64,000 nucleotides of DNA from UBA5976 sp037137575 (GTDB lineage: Bacteria; Actinomycetota; Actinomycetes; S36-B12; UBA5976), in the NCBI GenBank assembly GCA_037137575.1, contig JBAXKB010000004.1, positions 1-64,000 of the forward strand, written 5' to 3'. The notes below the pieces were generated by a model. That model searched no databases and was not told the DNA's origin. It was given only the letters and a program-made list of their open reading frames with translations. This document shows positions 22,770 to 30,247 of the stretch, piece after piece. How positions within the stretch are numbered: position 1 is the first letter of the stretch; the number at the start of each line of letters is the position of its first letter. The translations under genes and the position numbers were made by a program.

Positions 22770-23564
22770 TTATGTGCGCGGTTCTGGTTTTGGATCAGCA
22801 GGATGCACAGCGAGAATCTTGAGTAACTTGCGGTCTCCGGTATTGCGAGCCGCAGCTAAGGTAACTTCGCGCGCGGCACAGTGTTGTTTCAAAATTTCGT
22901 AGGCTTTAGCGCCCATCAAGGTAATTAGTTCAAATTCGTATGATTGGTAAACCGCTTTACTGGCAACGTGGGCTTCAGTTGCCGTGCTGCAATACCAATC
23001 CAAATCTTTGCCACCAGCGCCCCAACCACGACGGTTGTATTCACCAATTACGACTACATCAATGTTTGTGCCATCGCCACGATCTTGTTCTTCAAAAGTT
23101 CGACGAATCGGAAGTTGCCAACAAACCCAAGGCTTTGTCTCAACTGGGTTCTTGCCTTCCTTCAGGGCCAGGATGTGTAGTGCACATCCATCGCCACCTT
23201 CAAAGCCACCTCGATTATGGAAAATACAGGCACCATTGAATGCTCGGGTTTTTTTCTCGCCGTCGTCATCGCGTTCCATGAAGCCGTTTGTCCGGCCTTC
23301 TTCGTAGTTCTGCCAAATGTCAGGAGTGAGTTGCTTGGCGAAAGTTCGGGTCTTTTTCTCATCATCTTTGTCGGCCATGTGTGCGCCATATGTACAACAG
23401 CCAACATCAGGGCTGTCCTTATCGATACCTTTGCAACCTTGGCCCCAAATGCAGGTCCAACGACTCGTCAACCAGGTGAGGTCGCATCTAAAAATATTGG
23501 TTTCATCTTCTGGGTCGGGGAACTCAACCCAATGACGTGGAAAATCAAGTTTCTTTTCTGGCAC
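22770..23564 (-). CDS. Cysteine-rich conserved protein, possible metal or Fe-S cluster protein
   Basis: A 264-residue cytoplasmic protein with ten cysteines: 27, 38, 44, 56, 57, 113, 127, 148, 192 and 229. Key clusters are WTCIWGQGCKGI, the adjacent pair GCCTYGAH, GACIFHNR, GCALHI, WVCWQLP and WYCST. The pattern recalls YkgJ/DUF3109-type proteins that are presumed to bind zinc or an Fe-S cluster, but I cannot place it firmly. The sequence is also rich in Trp and charged residues, with a Lys/Asp/Glu-rich stretch (about 65-107). GTG start with TAGGCT six bases upstream. It is divergent from proline dehydrogenase. Confidence 0.7.
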   Translation of the reverse strand: MPEKKLDFPRHWVEFPDPEDETNIFRCDLTWLTSRWTCIWGQGCKGIDKDSPDVGCCTYGAHMADKDDEKKTRTFAKQLTPDIWQNYEEGRTNGFMERDDDGEKKTRAFNGACIFHNRGGFEGGDGCALHILALKEGKNPVETKPWVCWQLPIRRTFEEQDRGDGTNIDVVVIGEYNRRGWGAGGKDLDWYCSTATEAHVASKAVYQSYEFELITLMGAKAYEILKQHCAAREVTLAAARNTGDRKLLKILAVHPADPKPEPRT

Positions 23565-23570
23565 AGGGTG

Positions 23571-23576
23571 AGCCTA
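23571..23576 (-). promoter_or_regulatory. Leaderless -10 box (TAGGCT) of the cysteine-rich gene
   Basis: On the minus strand TAGGCT ends six bases before the GTG at 23564, the same hexamer and spacing as at the DedA gene. It supports the GTG as the real start. Confidence 0.42.
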
Positions 23577-23639
23577 TCTGAAATTCGTTGCTGCTACACA
23601 TAAAGTAAGAATAGAAAATTATTTCGGGGAGTAGCCACG

Positions 23640-24569
23640 ATGTTGCGCAAAGTTGTGCAGTCCGTATTAACAAACGCACGAGTGCAGTCTTTGGTTGAAA
23701 CATCCTCGGTCGGTGAAGCTACAGCAGCACAATTTATTGCGGGCTCTCATGTAAATGATGCAGTCGATGCGGTGCGGGCGCTTAAAGATGCTGGACTCCT
23801 TGCTACTGTCGAACGATTATTAGAGCCTGCTGCAGATGAGACTGATGCACGGTCCAATGCCTTGAGTTACATTGACTGCATCCGATCGCTAGCCGGCGCA
23901 GGGCTAGGCCATGATTTAGATATCACAATTCAACTCAGCACAATTGGGCTGGCACTTCCTAACGGTGAAGTGATTGCAACTGAAAATTTGAGCAAGATTT
24001 GCCAGGACGCCCAAGATGCACAGATGTCTGTAACCATCGGGATGGAACAACTAAGTGATGTGCCAACAACATTGCGTGTTGCACACACGCTGAGCGAGCG
24101 GTTCACAAACATCGGGATCACATTGCAGTCTTCTTTGCTCCGTAGTGAGCAGGATGCTGCGGTGTTTGCCGCAAGTGGCGCACGGGTTCGGCTTTGCAAG
24201 GGCGCATTCACGAAAGATCCCGATCATGCATATGTAGATCAACCTGAAATTGATAAAGCATTTGTGCGGGAAATGCGAACTTTGCTACGTTCGCCTGCTT
24301 ACGTGATGATTGCGACGCATGATCCACGTTTACTGCAAATTGGCCAAGCACTTGCGCTTAGGTCAGGTCGCACTAAGGATTCGTTCGAGTTCCAAATGTA
24401 TTTGGGCGTGCGCAAAGATGAGCAGCAACGATTAGTTGGATTAAACCACCGCGTACGAATCCATGTCCCGTTCGGTGAACAGTGGTATCCAGTTGTAGCC
24501 GATCGGCTTGTTCGCCAACCAAAATCAATTGGCACCGCATTTGGTTCGCTAATCCGTCGTAAGTCCTAG
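23640..24569 (+). CDS. Proline dehydrogenase
   Basis: FAD enzyme oxidising proline to pyrroline-5-carboxylate and passing electrons to the quinone pool. It is the short monofunctional type (309 residues), a TIM barrel with RLCKGAFTKDPDHAY, FEFQMYLGVRKDE and the C-terminal WYPVVADRLVRQP. The CGGGGAG stretch upstream of the ATG is a fair SD. The next gene, proC, catalyses the reverse step, separated by only 35 bases, so proline oxidation and synthesis may share a transcript. No P5C dehydrogenase is present in the window. Confidence 0.9.
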   Translation: MLRKVVQSVLTNARVQSLVETSSVGEATAAQFIAGSHVNDAVDAVRALKDAGLLATVERLLEPAADETDARSNALSYIDCIRSLAGAGLGHDLDITIQLSTIGLALPNGEVIATENLSKICQDAQDAQMSVTIGMEQLSDVPTTLRVAHTLSERFTNIGITLQSSLLRSEQDAAVFAASGARVRLCKGAFTKDPDHAYVDQPEIDKAFVREMRTLLRSPAYVMIATHDPRLLQIGQALALRSGRTKDSFEFQMYLGVRKDEQQRLVGLNHRVRIHVPFGEQWYPVVADRLVRQPKSIGTAFGSLIRRKS

Positions 24570-24604
24570 GCTTACGTTAGAACTACCGCGAAAGGTTTGG
24601 CGAA

Positions 24605-25408
24605 ATGAAAATTGCACTTATTGGCGCTGGAGTAATGGGTGAGTCCTTACTCGCTGGCATTTTGCGCTCTGGAGTAATGCCAGCTGATATCAACATTGCT
24701 GAAATTCGTGAAGCGCGATCAGCAGAATTAACCGAGAGGTATGGCGTAACTTGTAGCGATTCACATTCTGCAGTTGCCGATGCAGATACCGTTTTGTTGG
24801 TCGTTAAGCCACAAGATATCGCGGGTGTCCTAGCCGACATCTCACCAGCACTGGCGCCAAATACTTTAATTATTTCGTTAGCTGCCGGCATAACGACTGC
24901 TTCGATGGAAGCTAATTTGCCTGCTGGTCAACCTGTTGCTCGAGTTATGCCAAATACTCCATCGCTAGTGGATCAAGGTATGGCTGGCATTAGTGCTGGC
25001 ACAAGTTGTTCGGATGTGCACTTGGAACGTGCTGTTGCATTAATGAACAGTGTTGGACAGTCAGTAGTAATTCCAGAAGACCTGCAAGACTCATTGACTG
25101 CTGTATCAGGTTCAGGTCCGGCTTACATTTTTTATGTCATTGAATCTATGGTTGCCGCCGCAGTTGAGCTTGGCCTAACTCGCGAAATGGCAACAGAACT
25201 TGTTGTACAAACAGTGTTTGGCGCGGCAACTTTAATTAAGCACACCGGCGATGAAGCGCAAACTTTGCGCGAGCGCGTCAGTTCGCCGAATGGAGTCACC
25301 GTTGCGGCCATAAATTCATTAGATGAGCAAGGCGTGCGCGAGGCATTTAAGGTCGCTATGTTGTCTGCAAAAAAGCGTTCTAGAGAACTTGGCCAACCAA
25401 CTTCTTAA
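24605..25408 (+). CDS. proC: Pyrroline-5-carboxylate reductase
   Basis: Last step of proline synthesis, using NAD(P)H. The Rossmann motif IGAGVMGESLLAGIL lies at residues 5-19, RVMPNTPSLVDQGMAGI near 112 and the signature SGSGPAYIFYVIE near 163; MATELVVQTVFGAA follows. 267 residues is normal. In mycobacteria proC is likewise followed by an excisionase-like HTH gene and the tiny bS22 gene, exactly as here. Confidence 0.95.
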   Translation: MKIALIGAGVMGESLLAGILRSGVMPADINIAEIREARSAELTERYGVTCSDSHSAVADADTVLLVVKPQDIAGVLADISPALAPNTLIISLAAGITTASMEANLPAGQPVARVMPNTPSLVDQGMAGISAGTSCSDVHLERAVALMNSVGQSVVIPEDLQDSLTAVSGSGPAYIFYVIESMVAAAVELGLTREMATELVVQTVFGAATLIKHTGDEAQTLRERVSSPNGVTVAAINSLDEQGVREAFKVAMLSAKKRSRELGQPTS

Positions 25409-25422
25409 TTACATCGATGTAA
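25409..25422. promoter_or_regulatory. 14-bp perfect palindrome after proC
   Basis: TTACATCGATGTAA is perfectly self-complementary and directly follows the proC stop, about 125 bases before the HTH gene. It could be an operator for that HTH protein; this is a guess. Confidence 0.35.
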
Positions 25423-25546
25423 CTATCTAAAATCGGTTTCACGTCTATCCCGTCAGCCACTATGGTTGGGTTTTACTTGAAATAAATGTGAGTCCACCCC
25501 AGAGGGGTTGCTGGTGGTGGCTCGCACCAAGAATTAAGGAAGCAAT

Positions 25547-25753
25547 GTGAATCCAGTAAATGACCGGCCACTGTCGGAAGTTAGATTTTTAACCATTGCT
25601 GAAGTTGCAAGCGCGATGCGCGTATCAAAAATGACGGTTTATCGTTTAGTCCATAGTGGCGAACTTCCAGCTGTTCGGGTTGGTCGATCGTTTCGGGTAC
25701 CTGAGCAAGCAGTTCATTCATACCTACAGGATTCATTCGTAGAAGCTGGCTAA
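25547..25753 (+). CDS. Excisionase-type helix-turn-helix DNA-binding protein
   Basis: A 68-residue protein made almost entirely of a MerR/excisionase-like winged helix: FLTIAEVASAMRVSKMTVYR, then LVHSGELPAVRVGRSFRVPE and AVHSYLQDSF. The mycobacterial counterpart by position is the small HTH gene after proC. GTG start preceded by TTAAGGAAGC. The 138-base leader holds a 14-bp palindrome and a short CCCC-AGA-GGGG hairpin (25496-25508). Target genes unknown; the family includes developmental regulators such as BldC. Confidence 0.88.
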   Translation: MNPVNDRPLSEVRFLTIAEVASAMRVSKMTVYRLVHSGELPAVRVGRSFRVPEQAVHSYLQDSFVEAG

Positions 25754-25833
25754 CTGCAGGCTGATGTGCAATACCAGCAGGTAAATGCGTAGAATTCTAT
25801 CCGTCAACAAAAACAACTTATGAAGGTGGTCGT

Positions 25834-25926
25834 GTGGGCTCCGTTATTAAGAAGCGCCGCAAGAGAATGGCGAAGAAAAAGCATCGCAAGATGTTAAAGA
25901 AGACGCGTTCAAAGCGTCGTAAGTAA
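25834..25926 (+). CDS. Small ribosomal protein bS22 (AURKAIP1/COX24-type)
   Basis: A 30-residue, extremely basic peptide (MGSVIKKRRKRMAKKKHRKM then LKKTRSKRRK) starting at GTG, with GAAGGTGG just upstream. It matches the actinobacterial bS22 peptide (opening GSVIKKRRKRM), found in mycobacterial 30S subunits near the decoding centre, and occupies the same place after the proC-linked HTH gene. It is too short for most gene finders. It is convergent with the HAD hydrolase gene, with 2 bases between their stops. Confidence 0.9.
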   Translation: MGSVIKKRRKRMAKKKHRKMLKKTRSKRRK

Positions 25927-25928
25927 CT

Positions 25929-26768
25929 CTAAGAATCTTTTGATCGGGAGCGGCGCATGGCAGCAACTGCCATGCCTGCTCCCGCTCCTATTAGGGCCAA
26001 AGCTGTTGTTGCGGCTGGAACGGCATAACGCTTCACTAGGTGCTCGCGTCTGAAGTCGTGGATAGGCCAAGAATGAGTTTGCGCTAACTCTCTTAATTGC
26101 GCGTCTGGGTTAACAGCAGTTGGATGACCGACACTTGTTAATAGTGGAATGTCATTGTGCGAATCTGAATAAGCGAAGCTACGCGCTAAATCTAGGTTGT
26201 GTGATTTTGCTAGGTCGATTACTGCCTGTGCTTTTTGCGGACCATGCATCGGTTCACTTTTCAAATTTCCGGTGTATTTGCCATCAATAATTTCGCTGAC
26301 AGTTGCAACAGCTCCGGTTAGCCCCAACTTGGTTGCGATAACTTGTGCTAGTTCAATTGGCGCTGCCGATACTAGCCAGACTTGATGTCCAGCCGCTCGA
26401 TGCGCATGTGCCAATTGCACTGTGCCTGGCCAAACTTTGTCTTCCATGATGTCGTCGTAGATTTCTTCAGCTAAAGTTGCAAGTTCTTCTACGCTGCGAT
26501 CGCGGACAAATGACAAGGCATTTTCGGTGACTTTGGCCATGTCAGTGAGATTTTCTTTGCCAGAAATTAGGAATTTGCCTTGCGTGATTGCGTAGTCTGC
26601 AAGGTCTCTTGGGGTGAGGATTCCGCGAGCAAATAAACCGCGAGCCAAATGGTAGATGCTAGCGCCGCGCATGATGGTGTTATCGACATCAAAGAAGGCC
26701 GCAATTTGGGCGCCAGAGAGATTCTGAGCAGGCAACTCACTATCGGGCTCTTGGGCTATCTGATTCAC
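25929..26768 (-). CDS. HAD-IB family phosphatase (SerB1-like)
   Basis: A 279-residue HAD hydrolase. Motif I is FFDVDNTI (nucleophile Asp), the small cap follows, motif II is VSAAPIE, and motif IV SYSDSHNDIPLL. The C terminus has a hydrophobic helix (YAVPAATTALALIGAGAGMAVA) ending in RRSRSKDS, so it may be tail-anchored. By position it matches mycobacterial SerB1; the substrate is probably a phosphomonoester, not proven to be phosphoserine. The GTG at 26768 is chosen because TACGCT lies seven bases upstream; a TTG further up would add 16 unconserved residues. Confidence 0.85.
   Translation of the reverse strand: MNQIAQEPDSELPAQNLSGAQIAAFFDVDNTIMRGASIYHLARGLFARGILTPRDLADYAITQGKFLISGKENLTDMAKVTENALSFVRDRSVEELATLAEEIYDDIMEDKVWPGTVQLAHAHRAAGHQVWLVSAAPIELAQVIATKLGLTGAVATVSEIIDGKYTGNLKSEPMHGPQKAQAVIDLAKSHNLDLARSFAYSDSHNDIPLLTSVGHPTAVNPDAQLRELAQTHSWPIHDFRREHLVKRYAVPAATTALALIGAGAGMAVAAMRRSRSKDS
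25946..25983. other. Long GC-rich hairpin within the 3' end of the HAD gene
   Basis: GGGAGC (25946-25951) pairs with GCTCCC (25978-25983) and GCATGGCAG (25955-25963) with CTGCCATGC (25967-25975): 15 paired bases with a 3-base loop and a small internal loop. It sits 20 bases after the bS22 stop, inside the opposing coding sequence. No T-tract follows on either strand. It may protect or end the bS22 transcript. Confidence 0.45.
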
Positions 26769-26775
26769 GTCTCTC

Positions 26776-26781
26776 AGCGTA
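26776..26781 (-). promoter_or_regulatory. Leaderless -10 box (TACGCT) of the HAD phosphatase
   Basis: On the minus strand TACGCT ends seven bases before the GTG at 26768, supporting the shorter start. Confidence 0.38.
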
Positions 26782-26833
26782 CTCTTGCCTTGTAGGCAAC
26801 TATGCGGCCAGAGCAAGTGCCGCCAGGAGATGT

Positions 26834-27070
26834 ATGGCGAATTTGGTGCAGATCATTGGCAAACCTGACTGCCACTTATGTGAGCAGGCACAAGTTGTCG
26901 TGACTCGCGTTTGTTCGGATTTAGGTGTGCTTTGGGAGTTTGTCTCGATTTTTGACCAGCCAAATCTGGCTGATCAGTACGCCGAATTTATCCCGGTGAT
27001 AATGATTGATGGAAAAGTTCACGATCAATTTGGGGTCAATGAAACCCGACTTCGCACTGCACTATCTTGA
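26834..27070 (+). CDS. Glutaredoxin-like protein
   Basis: A 78-residue thioredoxin-fold protein of the short actinobacterial glutaredoxin-like group (DUF836). The active site is PDCHLC (Cys13, Cys16), with the cis-Pro loop FIPVIMIDG. AGGAG lies 6 bases before the ATG. It usually precedes rex and the heme genes in actinobacteria, as here; a role in thiol redox balance is likely but the partner is unknown. Confidence 0.87.
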   Translation: MANLVQIIGKPDCHLCEQAQVVVTRVCSDLGVLWEFVSIFDQPNLADQYAEFIPVIMIDGKVHDQFGVNETRLRTALS

Positions 27071-27101
27071 CTGGGCCGAAAACCGCGAATTAGTGGGCTT
27101 T

Positions 27102-27120
27102 TTGGCATAGCCAAGTTTTT
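27102..27120 (+). terminator. Weak hairpin terminator after the glutaredoxin gene
   Basis: TTGGC-ATA-GCCAA followed by GTTTTT, 32 bases after the stop. The stem is only 5 bp, so termination would be partial. Confidence 0.45.
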
Positions 27121-27245
27121 AACACTTTTTAGACCTTAATTTTGCCAAATCGCATACCACGAATATGCCCTCAAGCGCCAATTTTGCCCCTAGGGAAAAT
27201 GTGCCTAATGTGAGTGCCATAACCTACGCGCGGAAGTTGGTTTCT

Positions 27246-27950
27246 ATGCCAGTGTCAGAGTCGCCTCGAGCGTCGACGCATTTGCGTTCAGGTATTCCTG
27301 AAGCCACTGTGACTCGACTCCCGATGTACCATCGCGCACTTGTTGCGATGGCAGCGCGCGGCACTGAATTAGTTTCATCCGAAGAACTTGCAACAGCCAG
27401 TGGCGTATCTAGTGCAAAACTTCGCAAAGATTTATCTTTCTTAGGTTCCTATGGAACTCGCGGCGTTGGCTATGACGCAAACTTTCTGCTGTATCAAATT
27501 GCGCGTGCACTTGGTTTAACTCAAGAGTGGGCAGTTGTAATCGTTGGTGTTGGAAATCTGGGGCACGCACTTGCGGGCTACCCAGGTTTCGCATCACGCG
27601 GGTTCCACGTAGTTGGATTATTTGATACCGATCCGAACCGAATTGGTGAAACAGTTGTTGTCGGTGGCGTAGATGTGACAGTTGCAGACATCAAGACTCT
27701 GCCTTCAGTCATGCAAAAGACTGGCGCATCGATTGGCGTGATTGCAACGCCTGAGAGCGCAGCCCAAAGTGTTAGCGATCTACTTGTCCGCCATGGCGTG
27801 ACAAGTATTTTAAATTTCGCACCTGTCCTGCTGGACGTTCCCCAAGGTGTAGACGTGCGACGAGTGGATTTAGCAACTGAGTTGCAAATTCTCGCGTTTC
27901 ACGAACAACGCAAGGCTGAAGTGGCCTTGGGAAGCAGCAATGCTGGCTAG
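27246..27950 (+). CDS. rex: Redox-sensing transcriptional repressor Rex
   Basis: Senses the NADH/NAD+ ratio and represses respiratory genes when NADH is low. From the preferred ATG it has 234 residues: N-terminal winged helix (IPEATVTRLPMYHRALVAM, then ELATASGVSSAKLRKDLSFLG with GTRGVGY), the Rossmann domain VIVGVGNLGHALAGY and a C-terminal swapped helix. An upstream ATG at 27165 would add 27 unconserved residues; GGAAG sits ahead of 27246. A near-perfect Rex operator lies at 44103-44120 before nuoA in this window. No Rex site was seen before rex itself. Confidence 0.93.
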   Translation: MPVSESPRASTHLRSGIPEATVTRLPMYHRALVAMAARGTELVSSEELATASGVSSAKLRKDLSFLGSYGTRGVGYDANFLLYQIARALGLTQEWAVVIVGVGNLGHALAGYPGFASRGFHVVGLFDTDPNRIGETVVVGGVDVTVADIKTLPSVMQKTGASIGVIATPESAAQSVSDLLVRHGVTSILNFAPVLLDVPQGVDVRRVDLATELQILAFHEQRKAEVALGSSNAG

Positions 27951-27954
27951 TCCA

Positions 27955-27999
27955 ATGATGAATGAGGCAGGTACAACAATGAGTCAGGTAGGTGCGTAA
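27955..27999 (+). CDS. Possible 14-codon leader ORF coupled to hemD
   Basis: An ORF starting ATG ATG and encoding MMNEAGTTMSQVGA, whose stop TAA overlaps the hemD ATG (TAATG). It fills the short gap between rex and hemD, where hemA and hemC lie in related genomes. It could be a translational-coupling leader or a chance remnant. No RNA evidence. Confidence 0.25.
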   Translation: MMNEAGTTMSQVGA

Positions 28000-29585
28000 T
28001 GCCATCCACCCAACCAATAGCAACATCCGGTGTTGCATTTGTCGTAGCAGGTCCAGGTGAAAGTGACCTATTAACGGTTCGGGCACTTCGCCTGCTCCAA
28101 ACTGCTGATGTGATTATCACCGACAGCGAAGTCGTAGCGTTAGCTCAAGAAGTCGCCCAAGGCGAAATTCTGATTGCGCTAGATAACGTAGGTGCACCGC
28201 TATCACTGGCGGCACGGACAAAAGCAGTAGTAGATACTCGTAAGTCTGGTAAATCAGTCGTGCGATTACTCTCTGGTGACCCGGTTATTGATGGCCGCCT
28301 TGCGATGGAAACTGCCGCGGTTGCAAAAGCTGGCTATGTATTTGAAGTCGCTGCAGGTGTTTCACCTCTTACTGCCATTCCCGCACATGTTGGCTTCTCG
28401 TTAACTAGCGGTCGCACTCGCGAAGTGCGCATTATTGACGCTGATTCGCCAACCGTTGACTGGACTACTCACACTGATCCAACAATTACATTGGTCGTTC
28501 ACAACGCTGCAGATCGTGCCAATGAAGTTTCTAAGGCATTGGTGAAAGCGGGCCGCGACCCACAGACACCGGTAGCAATTGTTCGTGATGGTGCCACCAT
28601 TGAACAGCGCTCTTTGCATTCAACGTTAGAAGGACTTCCAGCGGCAATGAAGTTGGCAAAGCATTCTGGCGCTGGACTAGTAATTATCGGCGAGTCAGCC
28701 GCAGAGCGCACTCCTTGGTTTGAAAGCCGGGCACTTCATGGCTGGAAAGTTCTTGTTCCTCGCACGAAGGATTCAACTGAAAATTTGCAAGAAATGTTGC
28801 ACACACTAGGCGCAGTTCCATTCGAAGTACCAACGATGTCGGTTGAGCCACCGCGCACACCACAACAGATGGAACGCGCAATTCATGGTCTGGTATCCGG
28901 CCGGTTCGAATGGGCTATTTTCACGAGCGTTAATGCCGTGCGCGCAATCCGCGAGCGCTTTGAAGAGATTGGCTTAGATGCTCGTTCACTTTCGGGTATC
29001 CGCATTGCAGCCATCGGCGCTGACACTGTTGCTGCATTGGTAGCGATGGGTGTGCGACCAGACCTAGTTCCAGATGGCGATCAAACCTCAGCAGCATTGC
29101 TTGATGTGTGGCCAGAATTTGATCTGATCACCGATCCGATTAACCGTATTTTCTTGCCGCGCGCTGACCTAGCCACTGAAACACTAGTTGCTGGCCTAAC
29201 TGCGCTTGGTTGGGAAGTTGAAGATGTTACTGCTTACCGAACCGTGCGAGCTGCGCCACCACACGTTAGTACTCGTGAAGCGATTAAAAGCGGTGGCTTT
29301 GATGCAGTTGTGTTTACTTCAAGTAGCACCGTGCGCAACTTAGTCGGCATCGCTGGTAAACCACATGCCGCCAGCGTTATCGCCTGCATCGGTCCGGCAA
29401 CTGCCAAGACCGCACAAGAACATGGACTTCGGGTTGACGTGTTGCCAGAAGAGCCAACCATGACAGCATTGGTACAAGCACTTGCTGCACACGGTGTGGT
29501 GCTGCGTGATGAGGCAGCGCAAGCTGGCGCGGTTGCGTGGCGTCCGTCGCGCAAGCGGTCGGCATCTCGTCGACGCGCTACCTGA
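27999..29585 (+). CDS. hemD: Uroporphyrinogen-III C-methyltransferase / uroporphyrinogen-III synthase fusion
   Basis: A 528-residue two-domain protein of the actinobacterial HemD type. The N-terminal half (about 10-245) is the tetrapyrrole methyltransferase fold, with VAGPGESDLLTVRALRLLQ in place of the usual GAGPGDPxLLT, LLSGDPVIDGRL and AGVSPLTAIPAHVGFSLT. The C-terminal half (about 252-505) is uroporphyrinogen-III synthase: WKVLVPRTKDS, AIFTSVNAVRA, VFTSSSTVRN, CIGPATAKTA. The last 25 residues are basic. It would close the first macrocycle and may methylate it toward siroheme. Its usual partners hemA, hemC, hemB and hemL are missing from the locus. Confidence 0.88.
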   Translation: MPSTQPIATSGVAFVVAGPGESDLLTVRALRLLQTADVIITDSEVVALAQEVAQGEILIALDNVGAPLSLAARTKAVVDTRKSGKSVVRLLSGDPVIDGRLAMETAAVAKAGYVFEVAAGVSPLTAIPAHVGFSLTSGRTREVRIIDADSPTVDWTTHTDPTITLVVHNAADRANEVSKALVKAGRDPQTPVAIVRDGATIEQRSLHSTLEGLPAAMKLAKHSGAGLVIIGESAAERTPWFESRALHGWKVLVPRTKDSTENLQEMLHTLGAVPFEVPTMSVEPPRTPQQMERAIHGLVSGRFEWAIFTSVNAVRAIRERFEEIGLDARSLSGIRIAAIGADTVAALVAMGVRPDLVPDGDQTSAALLDVWPEFDLITDPINRIFLPRADLATETLVAGLTALGWEVEDVTAYRTVRAAPPHVSTREAIKSGGFDAVVFTSSSTVRNLVGIAGKPHAASVIACIGPATAKTAQEHGLRVDVLPEEPTMTALVQALAAHGVVLRDEAAQAGAVAWRPSRKRSASRRRAT

Positions 29586-29601
29586 TTATTAGGAGTAAGC
29601 C

Positions 29602-30246
29602 ATGAGTGATGAACTAACTATTGTTCATCTGCTACGCCATGGTGAAGTTCACAATCCGGATAAAATTCTTTACGGACGTTTGCCAGGATATTTTCTTTCT
29701 GACTTAGGTAAAGAGATGGCAGAGCGCGCCGCATCAGTTTTAGTTAGCCGAGATATCGCTGCGGTCATTTCTTCGCCATTGGAACGCGCCCAACAGACAG
29801 CGATGCCGATTGCGGCTGCGCATAAGTTAGAAATCGGCACCGATCCAAACCTGATTGAAGCTGCAAATATTTTTGAAGGCCAGCGAGTAGCAGTTGGCGA
29901 TGGCGCATTGCGTGATCCGAAGTCTTGGCGGCATCTCTACAACCCAGTGCGCCCATCTTGGGGTGAGCCGTACAAAGAGCTTGCGAGCCGCATGCAACAA
30001 GCAGTTGTCGATGCTCGTGCTCTAGCTCGTGGTCGTGAAGTAGTACTAGTAAGCCACCAACTGCCTATCTGGATTGCGCGAATGGCATTTGAAGGACGTC
30101 GCTTCGCACACGATCCACGTAAGCGTCAATGCAGCTTGGCTTCCCTTACATCATTAACCTTTATCGGAGATCAACTCTGCGCAATTGTTTACACCGAGCC
30201 ATCAATTGACTTGGTCGAAAAAGCTAGCAAAATTGCGGGTGCTTAG
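29602..30246 (+). CDS. Histidine phosphatase family protein
   Basis: A 214-residue phosphoglycerate-mutase-like phosphatase. The catalytic LLRHGEVHNP is at residues 9-18, SSPLERAQQTA follows, and the second histidine is in VVLVSHQLPIWI. The same gene type precedes resA in mycobacteria. The substrate is unknown. AGGAG lies 6 bases before the ATG. It is the first gene of a probable operon with resA, ccdA, resB and ccsA; the next gene starts 1 base after its stop. Confidence 0.87.
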   Translation: MSDELTIVHLLRHGEVHNPDKILYGRLPGYFLSDLGKEMAERAASVLVSRDIAAVISSPLERAQQTAMPIAAAHKLEIGTDPNLIEAANIFEGQRVAVGDGALRDPKSWRHLYNPVRPSWGEPYKELASRMQQAVVDARALARGREVVLVSHQLPIWIARMAFEGRRFAHDPRKRQCSLASLTSLTFIGDQLCAIVYTEPSIDLVEKASKIAGA

Positions 30247-30247
30247 T

